Shown here piece after piece: positions 29,671 to 39,101 of a stretch of DNA of 64,000 nt. Below the pieces are notes generated by a model. That model worked only from the letters and a program-made list of their open reading frames with translations, ran no database searches and had not been told where the DNA came from. Made by a program: the position numbers and the translations under genes. Positions within the stretch are counted from its first letter, which is position 1, and each line of letters opens with the position of its first letter. Source of the DNA: Betaproteobacteria bacterium (GTDB lineage: Bacteria; Pseudomonadota; Gammaproteobacteria; Burkholderiales; Thiobacillaceae). The stretch lies in assembly GCA_020061585.1 (NCBI GenBank), contig JAGUXX010000118.1:1-64000 (forward strand). The letters run 5' to 3'.

Positions 29671-30027
29671 ATGAAACTCACTACCTTGGCAATCGCCTTG
29701 ATCGGAATCGCAACCGTATTACCTGTCAGGGCCAATTTCGACGAAGCCGATTGGAGTCGCTCCGAACTGCAGTGGAACGAGGAGTACGACACCTATGTGG
29801 TAGCGCCCACGCTGAAGCCGGACATCTTTCAGGAACGCCTGGTCTGGAGCGATCACTACACCGAATTCGTGCCGGTCGCCATGGCCTACATGGCCGAGTT
29901 GCGGGACTACCACGAACAGAAGGTCTGGAGTGAACAACAAGGCGCTTTTGTGCTGCGGGCAAGCATCGAGCCGTGTCCGAAACTGGGTGCGCAGACCGCT
30001 TTGATGCGTGTTGCCGGACTGCGTTGA
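29671..30027 (+). CDS. small secreted protein, hypothetical
   Basis: MKLTTLAIALIGIATVLPVRA signal peptide; AAAGGAGG RBS. Confidence 0.65.
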   Translation: MKLTTLAIALIGIATVLPVRANFDEADWSRSELQWNEEYDTYVVAPTLKPDIFQERLVWSDHYTEFVPVAMAYMAELRDYHEQKVWSEQQGAFVLRASIEPCPKLGAQTALMRVAGLR

Positions 30028-30100
30028 TCAACCCGCTGTGCAGCAATTGGCGTGACTGCGCCATCCAGCCGCCACATTCACATCGAAAGGGGAAAATCCA

Positions 30101-30588
30101 TGTCACTCACCCTTATTCCCACAAAGACGGAGGCTTTCGGAGCCTGGCCCATGTACGCGCCGACGACCGTTTCCGAATTCGGCGCCAGCGAGGAATCAAG
30201 CGCCCATGCTGAAAGCATCTATACGGTGATTCTGGCCAGCGGCACGGAAGATGGCGGCAAACGTGCCACGCTGGCGCTTTCCATGGCTTGCACGGCGCTA
30301 TCCATGGACTTGACAACACATCTTTTCCTGGTCGGCGCGGGCAGTATCTGGGCCTACCAGGGACATGCCGATGGCATTCAGGTAGATGGTTTTCCGGCAT
30401 TGGACGAGTTGCTGGAAAGCTTTGTCGACCTGGGCGGGAATCTGGCCGTCTGTTCAACCTGCAACCAAGCCCTTTGCCACGCCACCGGCAGCCAGGAAAG
30501 GGCTTTCACCCGCCGCCCGGGCGTGCAGATCCAGGGAATGGCAACCGTGATGGAGCATCTCATGCAAGGACGCGCCGTCACCTTTTGA
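30101..30588 (+). CDS. DsrE-family protein
   Basis: YTVILASGTEDGGKRATLALSMACTALSMDLTTHLFLVGAGSIW...CSTCNQAL. Confidence 0.75.
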
Positions 30589-30631
30589 GCACGCAACTTC
30601 AACTTCCATTACCCGTTCAAGGAGATCAACC

Positions 30632-30949
30632 ATGTATCGCAAACTATCCATTGCCGCGGCGCTGTTTTGTACGCAATCGTTTGCCACCTATGCGGCTTCC
30701 GACATTGCTGAAGGCACCCTGTTGTATCAGCAGTTCCGTTGCGGGGAATGTCATGGCGCGGACGCGAAAAAGCCTTTCGGAAAATACAACGCAATACTGG
30801 CGGGCATGAATCCGGATGACATTTATATGAAGACCAAGCGTTTTGTCGAAAGCAGGTCGCATGAGCAAGTCCTGCAAGGCTGCGGCGAACCGCCCAGCCA
30901 TGTTCAGATCAAGAAAATTTCTGATTACCTGGCAACCTTGCCGAAGTAG
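30632..30949 (+). CDS. monoheme cytochrome c
   Basis: Signal peptide; CGECH. Confidence 0.85.
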   Translation: MYRKLSIAAALFCTQSFATYAASDIAEGTLLYQQFRCGECHGADAKKPFGKYNAILAGMNPDDIYMKTKRFVESRSHEQVLQGCGEPPSHVQIKKISDYLATLPK

Positions 30950-30970
30950 CCCGGATTTATCCATGAAACC

Positions 30971-31024
30971 GTAGGGTGCGCCATGCGCACCGATAGTCTG
31001 AATGGTGCGCACGGCGCACCCTAC
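30971..31024. repeat. REP-like inverted repeat
   Basis: GTAGGGTGCGCCATGCGCACC ... GGTGCGCACGGCGCACCCTAC, 21-bp arms with 1 mismatch. Confidence 0.8.
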
Positions 31025-31068
31025 GGCCTGGCTGGCAATCTGGGATTAATCGGGCCGAATCAATCCTG

Positions 31069-32046
31069 TCATGAGGGGCAGACACGGCATTTCCGGCCAG
31101 CAAGGGCGGCGACTGTTTTGTCGGCCAGATACCGGGTACCTACGCGCAGGATTTCCAGTGGGCGGTAACGGTCACGCATATTGCAGGTTTTACACAGCGC
31201 CTCGATCGGAAGGCTGCGTTCACGCAACTCCAGAATCTGGCGCAGACCATGGTCGCGAACATGGCCGATACCGTGTCGGTGTCCGATGTCGTTGTAGCAA
31301 TAGAGATACTCGCCGCCGGAAGAGATGAATAGATCGCTATTGCGCGGGATGCATCGGAAACAGTTTGCAAGATATTGCCTGGCGATGTCGCTCGCGGAGG
31401 GAATGAAGTCCAGCTCCTGCGAGCGCAGTCCGTATTCGGCGATGATCGAACGCAAGCGCCGGGTGGCCATTTCGTGGTCTTGCATCCCCCCGCCACGGTT
31501 GTAAAGCGTGGGTGACATGGTCAGGTTGCTGATCCCCTGCTCACGGAGCCAGGCGATGGTTTGTGGCAGGGAGGCAAGGCATTCGGCGAGCGGGGTCAGG
31601 CTGATGGCCAGGCGGGTTCGGGTGAATGTCTGTTGCGCCAGGCGGATATTTTCCTTGACCCGTTCGTGATCCAGCTTGACATGAACCCGCCCATAGATAC
31701 CGGGGTCGATGCTGGAGAACGACACGATCAGCATGCCGATGCGCCCATCCAGATGTTTCAGGCGTTCCACATCGAGTTCCTGGCCGTTGGTCACCATGTC
31801 GAAGCGCGCCGGGTGCTCACCGATCGCCGTGACCATGTCCATAAAACGTGGATGCGTGGTGGGCTCGCCATAACCGGCTACCACCACTCGAAACACCTCG
31901 GCGGGGGATATCCGGTCCAGCGCGACGCGGAAGGTGTCCCATGCCATGAGACGGCGATCGCTGATCAGGTGCTGCGGGCACATGGAACAACGCGCGTTGC
32001 ACTTGCTGGTCCATTCCATGTTGACGGCGATCTTGTAGCGCTTCAT
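31069..32046 (-). CDS. radical SAM/SPASM domain protein
   Basis: MEWTSKCNARCSMCPQH; C-terminal CKTCNM and CRVCPS. Confidence 0.85.
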   Translation of the reverse strand: MKRYKIAVNMEWTSKCNARCSMCPQHLISDRRLMAWDTFRVALDRISPAEVFRVVVAGYGEPTTHPRFMDMVTAIGEHPARFDMVTNGQELDVERLKHLDGRIGMLIVSFSSIDPGIYGRVHVKLDHERVKENIRLAQQTFTRTRLAISLTPLAECLASLPQTIAWLREQGISNLTMSPTLYNRGGGMQDHEMATRRLRSIIAEYGLRSQELDFIPSASDIARQYLANCFRCIPRNSDLFISSGGEYLYCYNDIGHRHGIGHVRDHGLRQILELRERSLPIEALCKTCNMRDRYRPLEILRVGTRYLADKTVAALAGRKCRVCPS

Positions 32047-32615
32047 CGGGTTTCACCGGAGGCCGGGCCCACGCCGGCTAAGTCGGGGGATAAGCGCGGG
32101 ATATGGCGGTTGCAGTTCGGCACCACCAGTTCGACTTCAACCAGCACGACGCGGGCAGCGCCAGGAAAGAGCGCAACGATTTCGCCGCTTGCATGGATTC
32201 GTGCCGTGCCATTGACTCGCAGACGTGCGCCATCGGAAAAATCGATGAACAGGCAGCCGACGTTTGGATTGCGCAGGATATTGCCCAGGCTCATGAATGC
32301 GCCGTTGCCATCGAAATCCGGAAAAGCGAAGCGGCGTGAGTCCAAAACCCGAATCAAGCCCGGCCCGCCGCCCTTGAATGAACAATCACAGCGCCCGGTG
32401 TCATCGCTGGTGGCGAGAAAAAAGTAGGGCGCGGCTTCCAGTCGGCTGTGGAACTCGACGGGAATCTCACGCCACAGCAGGCGCTGGCGTCGTGCCGTGT
32501 CCCAGAGTTCGGCGGTATTCCAACGTTGTTGCGCCGCCATCTCTCCCGCATGGAAATCCTGTTCTGGCTGGGCCGCGCTCATGTTGTCGCCAGGAGAAAG
32601 TAGGTTTGTGCGCAC
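32043..32615 (-). CDS. pyridoxamine 5'-phosphate oxidase family protein
   Basis: APYFFLATSDDTGRCDCSFKGGGPGLIRVLDSRRFAFPDFDGNGAFMSLGNILRNPNVGCLFIDF. Confidence 0.85.
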   Translation of the reverse strand: MRTNLLSPGDNMSAAQPEQDFHAGEMAAQQRWNTAELWDTARRQRLLWREIPVEFHSRLEAAPYFFLATSDDTGRCDCSFKGGGPGLIRVLDSRRFAFPDFDGNGAFMSLGNILRNPNVGCLFIDFSDGARLRVNGTARIHASGEIVALFPGAARVVLVEVELVVPNCNRHIPRLSPDLAGVGPASGETR

Positions 32616-32770
32616 GTTGTGTTCCCTGTTCCAGACATAAGGCGCGTAGCGTGCTGAGCACAGATTAAACAGCGCTTAACCGGCGATCATCGTAAGCCGG
32701 CAGGTTTTATGTTGGGATTGCGTTGTTTGGCAGCACACCCGCCGCGCGACCCACGATGCCAGGCGCCTTA

Positions 32771-33466
32771 TTACGGGCCTCCGCGCACGGAGAAATCACG
32801 AAAGCGTGCGGCCAGCGCGTCGAGCCCGGCCTGTTCCAGGTCGCTCGCGACGATCTCGGGCAACCTAGTCCCGCAACCGGCTGGCCGATGCGCCTGGATC
32901 ACCAGTCGGTCGGCGCCCGCATGCCGTATCTCGTTCGATAGCGCCATCAGATCGTCGGCGGAGAGTAATTCCGGGTGCCAGGTGCAGCGCAGTTCGTAAT
33001 CCACGCCCGCTTCCAGGATCAGGCGCAGGCTGTCGAACACCGCCTCGCCAACGCTAGAGGTGTCGGTAATGCGGGGATAAACGGCGCGCGGCGCCTTCAG
33101 GTCGAGGCCGATCCAGTCGATGAGCGGCAAGACGCGCGCTAGACGTTGCGGGTACATGCCGGCGCTGTGCAGACCGATCCGGAAGCCCATCGCCTTGGCT
33201 TCACGCATGGCGTCGGCGAGCCCGCCCTGCAGGGTGGGTTCGCCGCCGGAAAACACCACGGCATCGAGCAGGCCGCGCCGGCTTGCGAGAAAACGCAGCA
33301 GGTCCGGCCAGGCATGGCTTTCCGGCCCGTCCGCGGGCAATAGATGCGGGTTGTGGCAATAGCTACAGCGCCAGGGGCAGCCCTGGCAGAACACCACGGC
33401 GGCCAGCCGGCCGGGGTAGTCGGTGGTGGTGAACGGCGTGAAGCCGCCGATGCGGAGTGTGGTCAT
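32771..33466 (-). CDS. nrdG: anaerobic ribonucleoside-triphosphate reductase activating protein
   Basis: IGGFTPFTTTDYPGRLAAVVFCQGCPWRCSYCHNPHL. Confidence 0.92.
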   Translation of the reverse strand: MTTLRIGGFTPFTTTDYPGRLAAVVFCQGCPWRCSYCHNPHLLPADGPESHAWPDLLRFLASRRGLLDAVVFSGGEPTLQGGLADAMREAKAMGFRIGLHSAGMYPQRLARVLPLIDWIGLDLKAPRAVYPRITDTSSVGEAVFDSLRLILEAGVDYELRCTWHPELLSADDLMALSNEIRHAGADRLVIQAHRPAGCGTRLPEIVASDLEQAGLDALAARFRDFSVRGGP

Positions 33467-33480
33467 GGCGGTGGGCCGGA

Positions 33481-33548
33481 AAGCAGGTCGGCAATCCCTT
33501 GCCGACGCGCGGAGGTTGGGATGTCGGCAAAGGATTGCCGACCTGCTT
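33481..33548. repeat. inverted repeat of GTCGGCAAAGGATTGCCGAC units
   Basis: AAGCAGGTCGGCAATCCCTTGCCGAC / GTCGGCAAAGGATTGCCGACCTGCTT, 26-bp arms, 1 mismatch. Confidence 0.8.
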
Positions 33549-33551
33549 GGT

Positions 33552-33749
33552 TCAGCCTTGCGTTTGCGGGCTCAGGCCGCAGCTTGCTTCCCGATAGAAG
33601 CGGCGCTCGGCATATTCGCCTTTCTTGCCGGTGTTGAAGCTGGCCACCGGGCGGTGGTAGCCCATTACGCGAGTCCAGACTTCGCAGGGCTGGCGTTCCT
33701 CGTCTTTCAGTTCGATGTCGATCTGGTTGAAGTCGATCGGTGCGTTCAT
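33552..33749 (-). CDS. small separate NrdD glycyl-radical-motif protein
   Basis: 65 aa; CEVWTRVMGYHRPVASFNTGKKGEYAERRFY resembles the NrdD C-terminal radical loop; AAGGAG RBS. Confidence 0.75.
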   Translation of the reverse strand: MNAPIDFNQIDIELKDEERQPCEVWTRVMGYHRPVASFNTGKKGEYAERRFYREASCGLSPQTQG

Positions 33750-33781
33750 GGTGTCTCCTTGGTTTGAGGTGGGGGTGAGGA

Positions 33782-35815
33782 CTAGGCGGCCTTGAGTTGG
33801 CGTTTCTTGGCCAGGATTTCGGCGTCGCACTTCGGGCAGAACTTGTGTTCGCCGGAGAGATAGCCGTGGGTCGGGCAGATCGAGAAGGTCGGCGTGATGG
33901 TGATGTAGGGCAGGCGGAAATTGGTCAGCGCCCGCTTGACCAGGGTCTTGCAGGCCTCGACGCTGGAGATGCGTTCGTTCATGTACAGGTGCAGCACGGT
34001 GCCGCCGGTGTATTTCGCCTGTAACGCTTCCTGCCGGGAGAGTGCCTCGAACGGGTCGTCGGTCCAGCCCACCGGCAGTTGCGAGGAGTTGCTGTAGTAG
34101 GGCTGCGCCTCGCTCCCGGCTTGAAGGATGTCGGCCCAGCGTTTGCGGTCTTCCTTGGCGAAACGGTAGGTGGTTCCCTCCGCCGGCGTGGCTTCCAGGT
34201 TGTAGAGGTGGCCGGTGGCTTCCTGGAATTCGACCATGCGGGCTCGGACGTGGTCGAGCAGGCGGCAGGCGAAGGCGTGGCCCCAGTCCGAGGTGAGATC
34301 GTGCGCGCCGTCGCTGAAGTTGCGGATCATCTCGTTGATACCGTTGACGCCCAGCGTCGAGAAGTGATTGCGCAGGGTGCCGAGGTAACGCTTGGTGTAG
34401 GGGAACAGGCATTGGTCCATCAGGCCCTGGATCACCTTGCGCTTGATCTCCAGGCTGTCGCGGCCCATTTCCAGCAGCGCGTCCAGGCGCGCCAGCAGCG
34501 CCGCTTCGTCGCCTTTGTGGAGATAGCCCAGACGGGCGCAGTTGACGGTGACCACCCCCAGGCTGCCGGTCTGCTCGGCGCTGCCGAACAGGCCGTTGCC
34601 GCGCTTCAACAATTCGCGCAGGTCGAGCTGGAGGCGGCAGCACATCGACCGCACCATGTTCGGCTTCAGTTCCGAGTTCACGAAGTTCTGGAAATAGGGC
34701 AGGCCGTACTTGGCGGTCATGTCGAACAGCCGGTCGGCGTTCTTCGAATCCCACGGGAAGTCCGGCGTGATGTTGTAGGTGGGGATGGGGAAGGTGAAGG
34801 CGCGGCCCTTGGCATCGCCGGTGGTCATCACCTCGATGTAGGCGCGGTTGATCATGTCCATCTCGACCTGCAGATCGCCGTAGCTGAACGGCATTTCCAC
34901 GCCGCCGATGATCGGAATCTGTTCCTTCAGGTCGTCCGGGCAGGTCCAGTCGAAAGTGAGATTGGTGAACGGTGTCTGGGTGCCCCAGCGAGACGGCACG
35001 TTGAGGTTGTAGACCAGTTCCTGGATGGCCTGGCGCACCGCGTCGTAAGCCAGGTTGTCCTTGCGGATGAACGGCGCCATGTAGGTGTCGAACGACGAGA
35101 ACGCCTGCGCCCCGGCCCACTCGTTCTGCAAGGTACCGAGGAAGTTGACGATCTGGCCGACGGCGGAGGACAGGTGTTTCGGCGGTCCCGCCTCGACCTT
35201 GCCGGGTACGCCGTTGAGGCCCTCGTGCAGCAGCGTGCGCAGCGACCAACCGGCGCAGTAGCCGGCCAGCATGTCGAGGTCGTGGATGTGGATGTCGCCC
35301 TGGCGGTGCGCCTCACCCACTTCCGGCGCATAGACGTGCGACAGCCAGTAGTTGGCGGTGACCTTGCCGGATACGTTGAGGATCAGTCCGCCCAGTGAGT
35401 AGCCCTGGTTGGCGTTGGCGTTGACGCGCCAGTCCTGGCGGTTGAGGTATTCGTTGATCGACGATTCGACGTCGACCAGGGTCTTGCGGTCGGCGCGCAG
35501 CTTGGCGTGCTGCTCGCGGTAGACGATGTAGGCGCGCGCGGTTTTCAGGTGGTTGGCGGCGATCAGGGTCTGCTCGACCACGTCCTGGATCTGCTCGATG
35601 CTGGGGGGCTGACCATGAAAGCGGTGGATCAGCACCTTGGTGACCTGGGCGCTCAGCAGGTTCGCTTCGTCGGCATCGAATTCCCCGGCTGCCTGGCCGG
35701 CGCGCTGGAGGGCGGAACGGATTTTCTCGCTGTCGAACGGCACCCGGCGACCGTCACGTTTGAGGGCCTCGCGGGGCAGCGAGAGGACGGGATGGGGCAG
35801 AATCGAGTCAGTCAT
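33782..35815 (-). CDS. nrdD: anaerobic ribonucleoside-triphosphate reductase
   Basis: ATP-cone PFDSEKIRSALQRA; NrdD body; Zn motif CPTHGYLSGEHKFCPKC near C-terminus. Confidence 0.92.
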   Translation of the reverse strand: MTDSILPHPVLSLPREALKRDGRRVPFDSEKIRSALQRAGQAAGEFDADEANLLSAQVTKVLIHRFHGQPPSIEQIQDVVEQTLIAANHLKTARAYIVYREQHAKLRADRKTLVDVESSINEYLNRQDWRVNANANQGYSLGGLILNVSGKVTANYWLSHVYAPEVGEAHRQGDIHIHDLDMLAGYCAGWSLRTLLHEGLNGVPGKVEAGPPKHLSSAVGQIVNFLGTLQNEWAGAQAFSSFDTYMAPFIRKDNLAYDAVRQAIQELVYNLNVPSRWGTQTPFTNLTFDWTCPDDLKEQIPIIGGVEMPFSYGDLQVEMDMINRAYIEVMTTGDAKGRAFTFPIPTYNITPDFPWDSKNADRLFDMTAKYGLPYFQNFVNSELKPNMVRSMCCRLQLDLRELLKRGNGLFGSAEQTGSLGVVTVNCARLGYLHKGDEAALLARLDALLEMGRDSLEIKRKVIQGLMDQCLFPYTKRYLGTLRNHFSTLGVNGINEMIRNFSDGAHDLTSDWGHAFACRLLDHVRARMVEFQEATGHLYNLEATPAEGTTYRFAKEDRKRWADILQAGSEAQPYYSNSSQLPVGWTDDPFEALSRQEALQAKYTGGTVLHLYMNERISSVEACKTLVKRALTNFRLPYITITPTFSICPTHGYLSGEHKFCPKCDAEILAKKRQLKAA

Positions 35816-35832
35816 GTTGTCTCCTGTTTTGA

Positions 35833-35862
35833 TTGCAAGACACTACTAGTAGTGTCTTGCAA
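35833..35862. promoter_or_regulatory. 30-bp perfect palindrome upstream of nrdD (NrdR-box-like core)
   Basis: TTGCAAGACACTACTAGTAGTGTCTTGCAA. Confidence 0.65.
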
Positions 35863-35931
35863 ACAGATTAACAACAAATGTGGTGTTTTTAGCGGCCGTC
35901 TCGTCGCGATTTCTGTTTTCCTTGCCTTAGG

Positions 35932-38232
35932 TCAAGCGGGCAACAGCCTTGCGATCTGGCAGGGAAAATTGCGCAAGCTGTTCGACCCCGCGACCGGGTC
36001 GAAGCATTCGCCGTCGATCAGGCGGTTGGCATCTCCAGCGCCATCCGCGTATTGCCACCAGCCATACTGCGCGCACACCACGTCGGGGGCGAGATGGCGG
36101 TCGAGTTTGGCGCGGGCGCGCATGCCGCCGATCGAAGTGGTCACTTGCAGCCAGTCGCCATCGCTGATGCCGTGCGCCCCAGCTGCTTCCGGGTGAATCT
36201 CGACCAGAGGGTCGGGCATGCGTCGACGCAGGGAGGGCTGGTTGCGCTGTTGGCTATGACAATACTGCGGCCACTTAGCGGTAGTGAGGGTGAGGGGAAA
36301 ACGCGGCTCGTTCGGCACGCCGGAAGCAACGTAATCGGGTAGCGGATCGAGGCCGACGCCGCGCAGTCTCTCGTTGTGCAGTTCCAGCCGGCCGCTGGGG
36401 GTGGCGAAACCGTTCTGCTCATATTTCCGGTAGCGGGTTTCCAGTGCCAGGGTGATGCCGCCGGGTGCGGCGCGCAGAGCTTCCGGGGTCAGGCCGGCCG
36501 GCGCCAGCATCTCGGCCAGGGCGGCTTCCGGGTCGCCGCCGAAGAACTGATCGGCCAGGCCCAGACGCTTGGCCAGTTCGAACACGATCCAGGTATCGGA
36601 ACGGCTCTCGCCTTGCGGTGGCACAAAAGCCGGGCGCAGTTGCACCCGGGCTTCAGCCGCCGCGCTCACCTGGAAGCCGGCTTGCAGGCCTTCGCGTTCC
36701 CAGGCGCTGCATACCGGCAACAGGAGGTCGGCGTAGCGCGCGGTCGGGGTCTCGACCAGTTCGGTCAGGGCAAAGAAGTCGAGCTGCTTCAGCGCGGCTT
36801 CGCTCAATCGGGTATTGGGCTTGGAAAGCAGGAAGTTGCTGCCGAAGGAGATCAGGCAGGAGATCGGATAGGGTTCGCCCTCCACCACGGCGCGGAACAG
36901 GTCGCGGCTGGTGATCCAGCCTTTTTGCGGCGGCCCTTGCGGACGTTCGTCCCGGCCCAGAGTCAGCGCCCGTTCCTCGGGACTCACCCAGTCGAAGCCC
37001 ATGACATCGGCTACGGGCGGCTTGCTGAACCAGACGTTGCCGCCGGGTGCGTCCAGGCAGCCGGTCAGGCCGTACAACGCGGCAATCGCGCGGCCGTTCT
37101 GGGTGGCGTTGCTGTGCTGGCAGGTGCCGGTCCAGGTGAAGAAGGACAGCGGCAGGTTTTCCGCGATCAGGTTCGCCGCCGCCTCGACTTGCTCAGCAGG
37201 GATGCCGGTGACTGCCGCGACTCGGGTAGATGGCCAGGCACGGCAGCGTTCGACGAGGCGCTCGAATACTGGGCGGCAGATGACTTCGCCACGCAGGATC
37301 TGCACCGTGTAACGCCCGCGCAAAGCCAGACGTGTTTCCGTGGCGGCATTGGGAGGGCGGCTTGGGCAGAGCTGCATCGTTCCTGTCGCCTCATTCCAGA
37401 CCACACGCTGCTCGGAATCGCCGTCGGCGCTCAGATCGGCGCCGGTCAGCAGGTGTCCATCGTCCTCGGCCACCAGGAAGGGCGCGTCGCTCCAGCGTGT
37501 GAGAAAAGTATCGTCATAGCGTCCTGATTCGATCAGCAGATGGGCCAGCCCCAGCGCCAATGTGCCATCGCTGCCGGGATGCGGGCGCAGCCAAAGATCG
37601 GCGGCAGCGGCCAGGCCGGCGCGACGGGGATCGACCACGATCAGCCTGGCGCCGCGTTTTCGAGCCTGCTGGACCGCCGTCGCCTGCGCCAACCAGGAAG
37701 TCGCCGGGTTGAAACCCCACAACAGGATGCAACCGGTGTGTTCATAGTCCGGCATGCCGATGCCGGCGCCGAAGGTATAAGCCGGGGCGAAGTCCTTGTG
37801 CCAGTTGCAATTCTCGGTGGCGAAAACCAGGTTGGGGCTGTGGCAGGCATGGGCCAGGCGATGAATCCAGGCGAAGCTGTCGGCCACCGCCGTGCCGCTT
37901 GGCGTGGCGACGCCGAAGGCCAGCAACCGGGGGGCCTGGGTGATTGCGGCGCGCATTTTGCCCGCGACTAGGTCGAGGGCTGTGTCCCAGGAAATCCGCT
38001 CCCAGCCCGGATCAGCCTCACCCTTGGGGCGAGTGCGGCGCAACGGATGCAAGACGCGATCCGGGGCGTACACCGCTTCCGCTGCCGCCTTGGCCTTGAC
38101 GCACAGCGCCTGGCCGGTGGGATGCTCCGGGTCGGCATCGACGCGGGTCAGGATGCCGTCCTCCAGAGTGCCCACGCAGCCGCAGCGGGAGATGCACAGG
38201 GCGCAGTAACCATGGCGTAGTTCAGTCGTCAT
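35932..38232 (-). CDS. molybdopterin oxidoreductase, DMSO reductase superfamily
   Basis: N-terminal CALCISRCGC iron-sulfur motif; LLWGFNPATSWLAQA; 766 aa without Tat leader. Confidence 0.85.
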   Translation of the reverse strand: MTTELRHGYCALCISRCGCVGTLEDGILTRVDADPEHPTGQALCVKAKAAAEAVYAPDRVLHPLRRTRPKGEADPGWERISWDTALDLVAGKMRAAITQAPRLLAFGVATPSGTAVADSFAWIHRLAHACHSPNLVFATENCNWHKDFAPAYTFGAGIGMPDYEHTGCILLWGFNPATSWLAQATAVQQARKRGARLIVVDPRRAGLAAAADLWLRPHPGSDGTLALGLAHLLIESGRYDDTFLTRWSDAPFLVAEDDGHLLTGADLSADGDSEQRVVWNEATGTMQLCPSRPPNAATETRLALRGRYTVQILRGEVICRPVFERLVERCRAWPSTRVAAVTGIPAEQVEAAANLIAENLPLSFFTWTGTCQHSNATQNGRAIAALYGLTGCLDAPGGNVWFSKPPVADVMGFDWVSPEERALTLGRDERPQGPPQKGWITSRDLFRAVVEGEPYPISCLISFGSNFLLSKPNTRLSEAALKQLDFFALTELVETPTARYADLLLPVCSAWEREGLQAGFQVSAAAEARVQLRPAFVPPQGESRSDTWIVFELAKRLGLADQFFGGDPEAALAEMLAPAGLTPEALRAAPGGITLALETRYRKYEQNGFATPSGRLELHNERLRGVGLDPLPDYVASGVPNEPRFPLTLTTAKWPQYCHSQQRNQPSLRRRMPDPLVEIHPEAAGAHGISDGDWLQVTTSIGGMRARAKLDRHLAPDVVCAQYGWWQYADGAGDANRLIDGECFDPVAGSNSLRNFPCQIARLLPA

Positions 38233-38255
38233 CGCGTATTCCGGAATCCGATCAT

Positions 38256-38996
38256 CTATGGCGTTTCGACACTCCCCCGCAGCATCGGCCGAGGAGGATG
38301 GGCATGATTGGTCGCCAGATGATAAATCCGCAGCAGGTCATCTTCGGTAACGTCGATGAAGGAATCGATCTGTGACAAGGCGTAAACCAGATCGCTGTGC
38401 GCAATCATGGTTTTCTCTTCGGCTTCCAAGGGCATGCGGGTTGGATTCAATTTCGCAATCCAGAGCGGATAACGGCGATGCTGGAATGGCGCGTTGAACA
38501 GCATGGCGACGCTCAACAGCACCATCACATTGAGCAACAGGGGTACCACCAGATAGCCAAATCCCAGTGCATGCACTGTTTCGCCACCCATCACCACCGC
38601 CAACGCCGCCGCTCCGCCCGGCGGGTGCAGACAACGCAGGTAGTACATCGCGGCAATGGACAGCGCCACCGCCACCGCCGCGGCCGTCAATGAGTCGTGG
38701 ATGAGCAGGGCGCAGGTGATGCCGATGGCGGAAGACAACATGTGCCCGCCAAGCACGGGCCAGGGTTGCGACAAGGGGCTGTGCGGCACGGCGAACAGCA
38801 GGACGGCGGATGCACCCATCGAGGTGACGACCAGTGCGGTTCCCTGCGCACCCAAAACACTGTGGCTGATGGCCAGCACCCCGAGAATGCCGAGGAAGGC
38901 ACCCAAGGCGGAGAGCAGTTTTTCTACATGGCTGGCTGGATGTGGATCCTTGCCAATCCAACGGCTCCACATTTTTATGATGTTCATTCCATCCAC
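38256..38996 (-). CDS. HPP family membrane protein
   Basis: TSMGASAVLLFAVPHSPLSQPWPVLGGHMLSSAIGI...YLRCLHPPGGAAALAVV. Confidence 0.88.
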   Translation of the reverse strand: MDGMNIIKMWSRWIGKDPHPASHVEKLLSALGAFLGILGVLAISHSVLGAQGTALVVTSMGASAVLLFAVPHSPLSQPWPVLGGHMLSSAIGITCALLIHDSLTAAAVAVALSIAAMYYLRCLHPPGGAAALAVVMGGETVHALGFGYLVVPLLLNVMVLLSVAMLFNAPFQHRRYPLWIAKLNPTRMPLEAEEKTMIAHSDLVYALSQIDSFIDVTEDDLLRIYHLATNHAHPPRPMLRGSVETP

Positions 38997-39101
38997 CTTC
39001 TCGAATTGGGACCCATGCAGTGTATGAGAGTAAACTAATATTCAACTAACGACATTAATTGATATTTAATATCGAATTATTGAATAGATGAGCGCTACTT
39101 C

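Noticed and set aside
33552-35249. 565-aa minus ORF as one protein
   Set aside because: Off-frame reading of nrdD fused by the ORF track to the real 65-aa small ORF starting at 33749.
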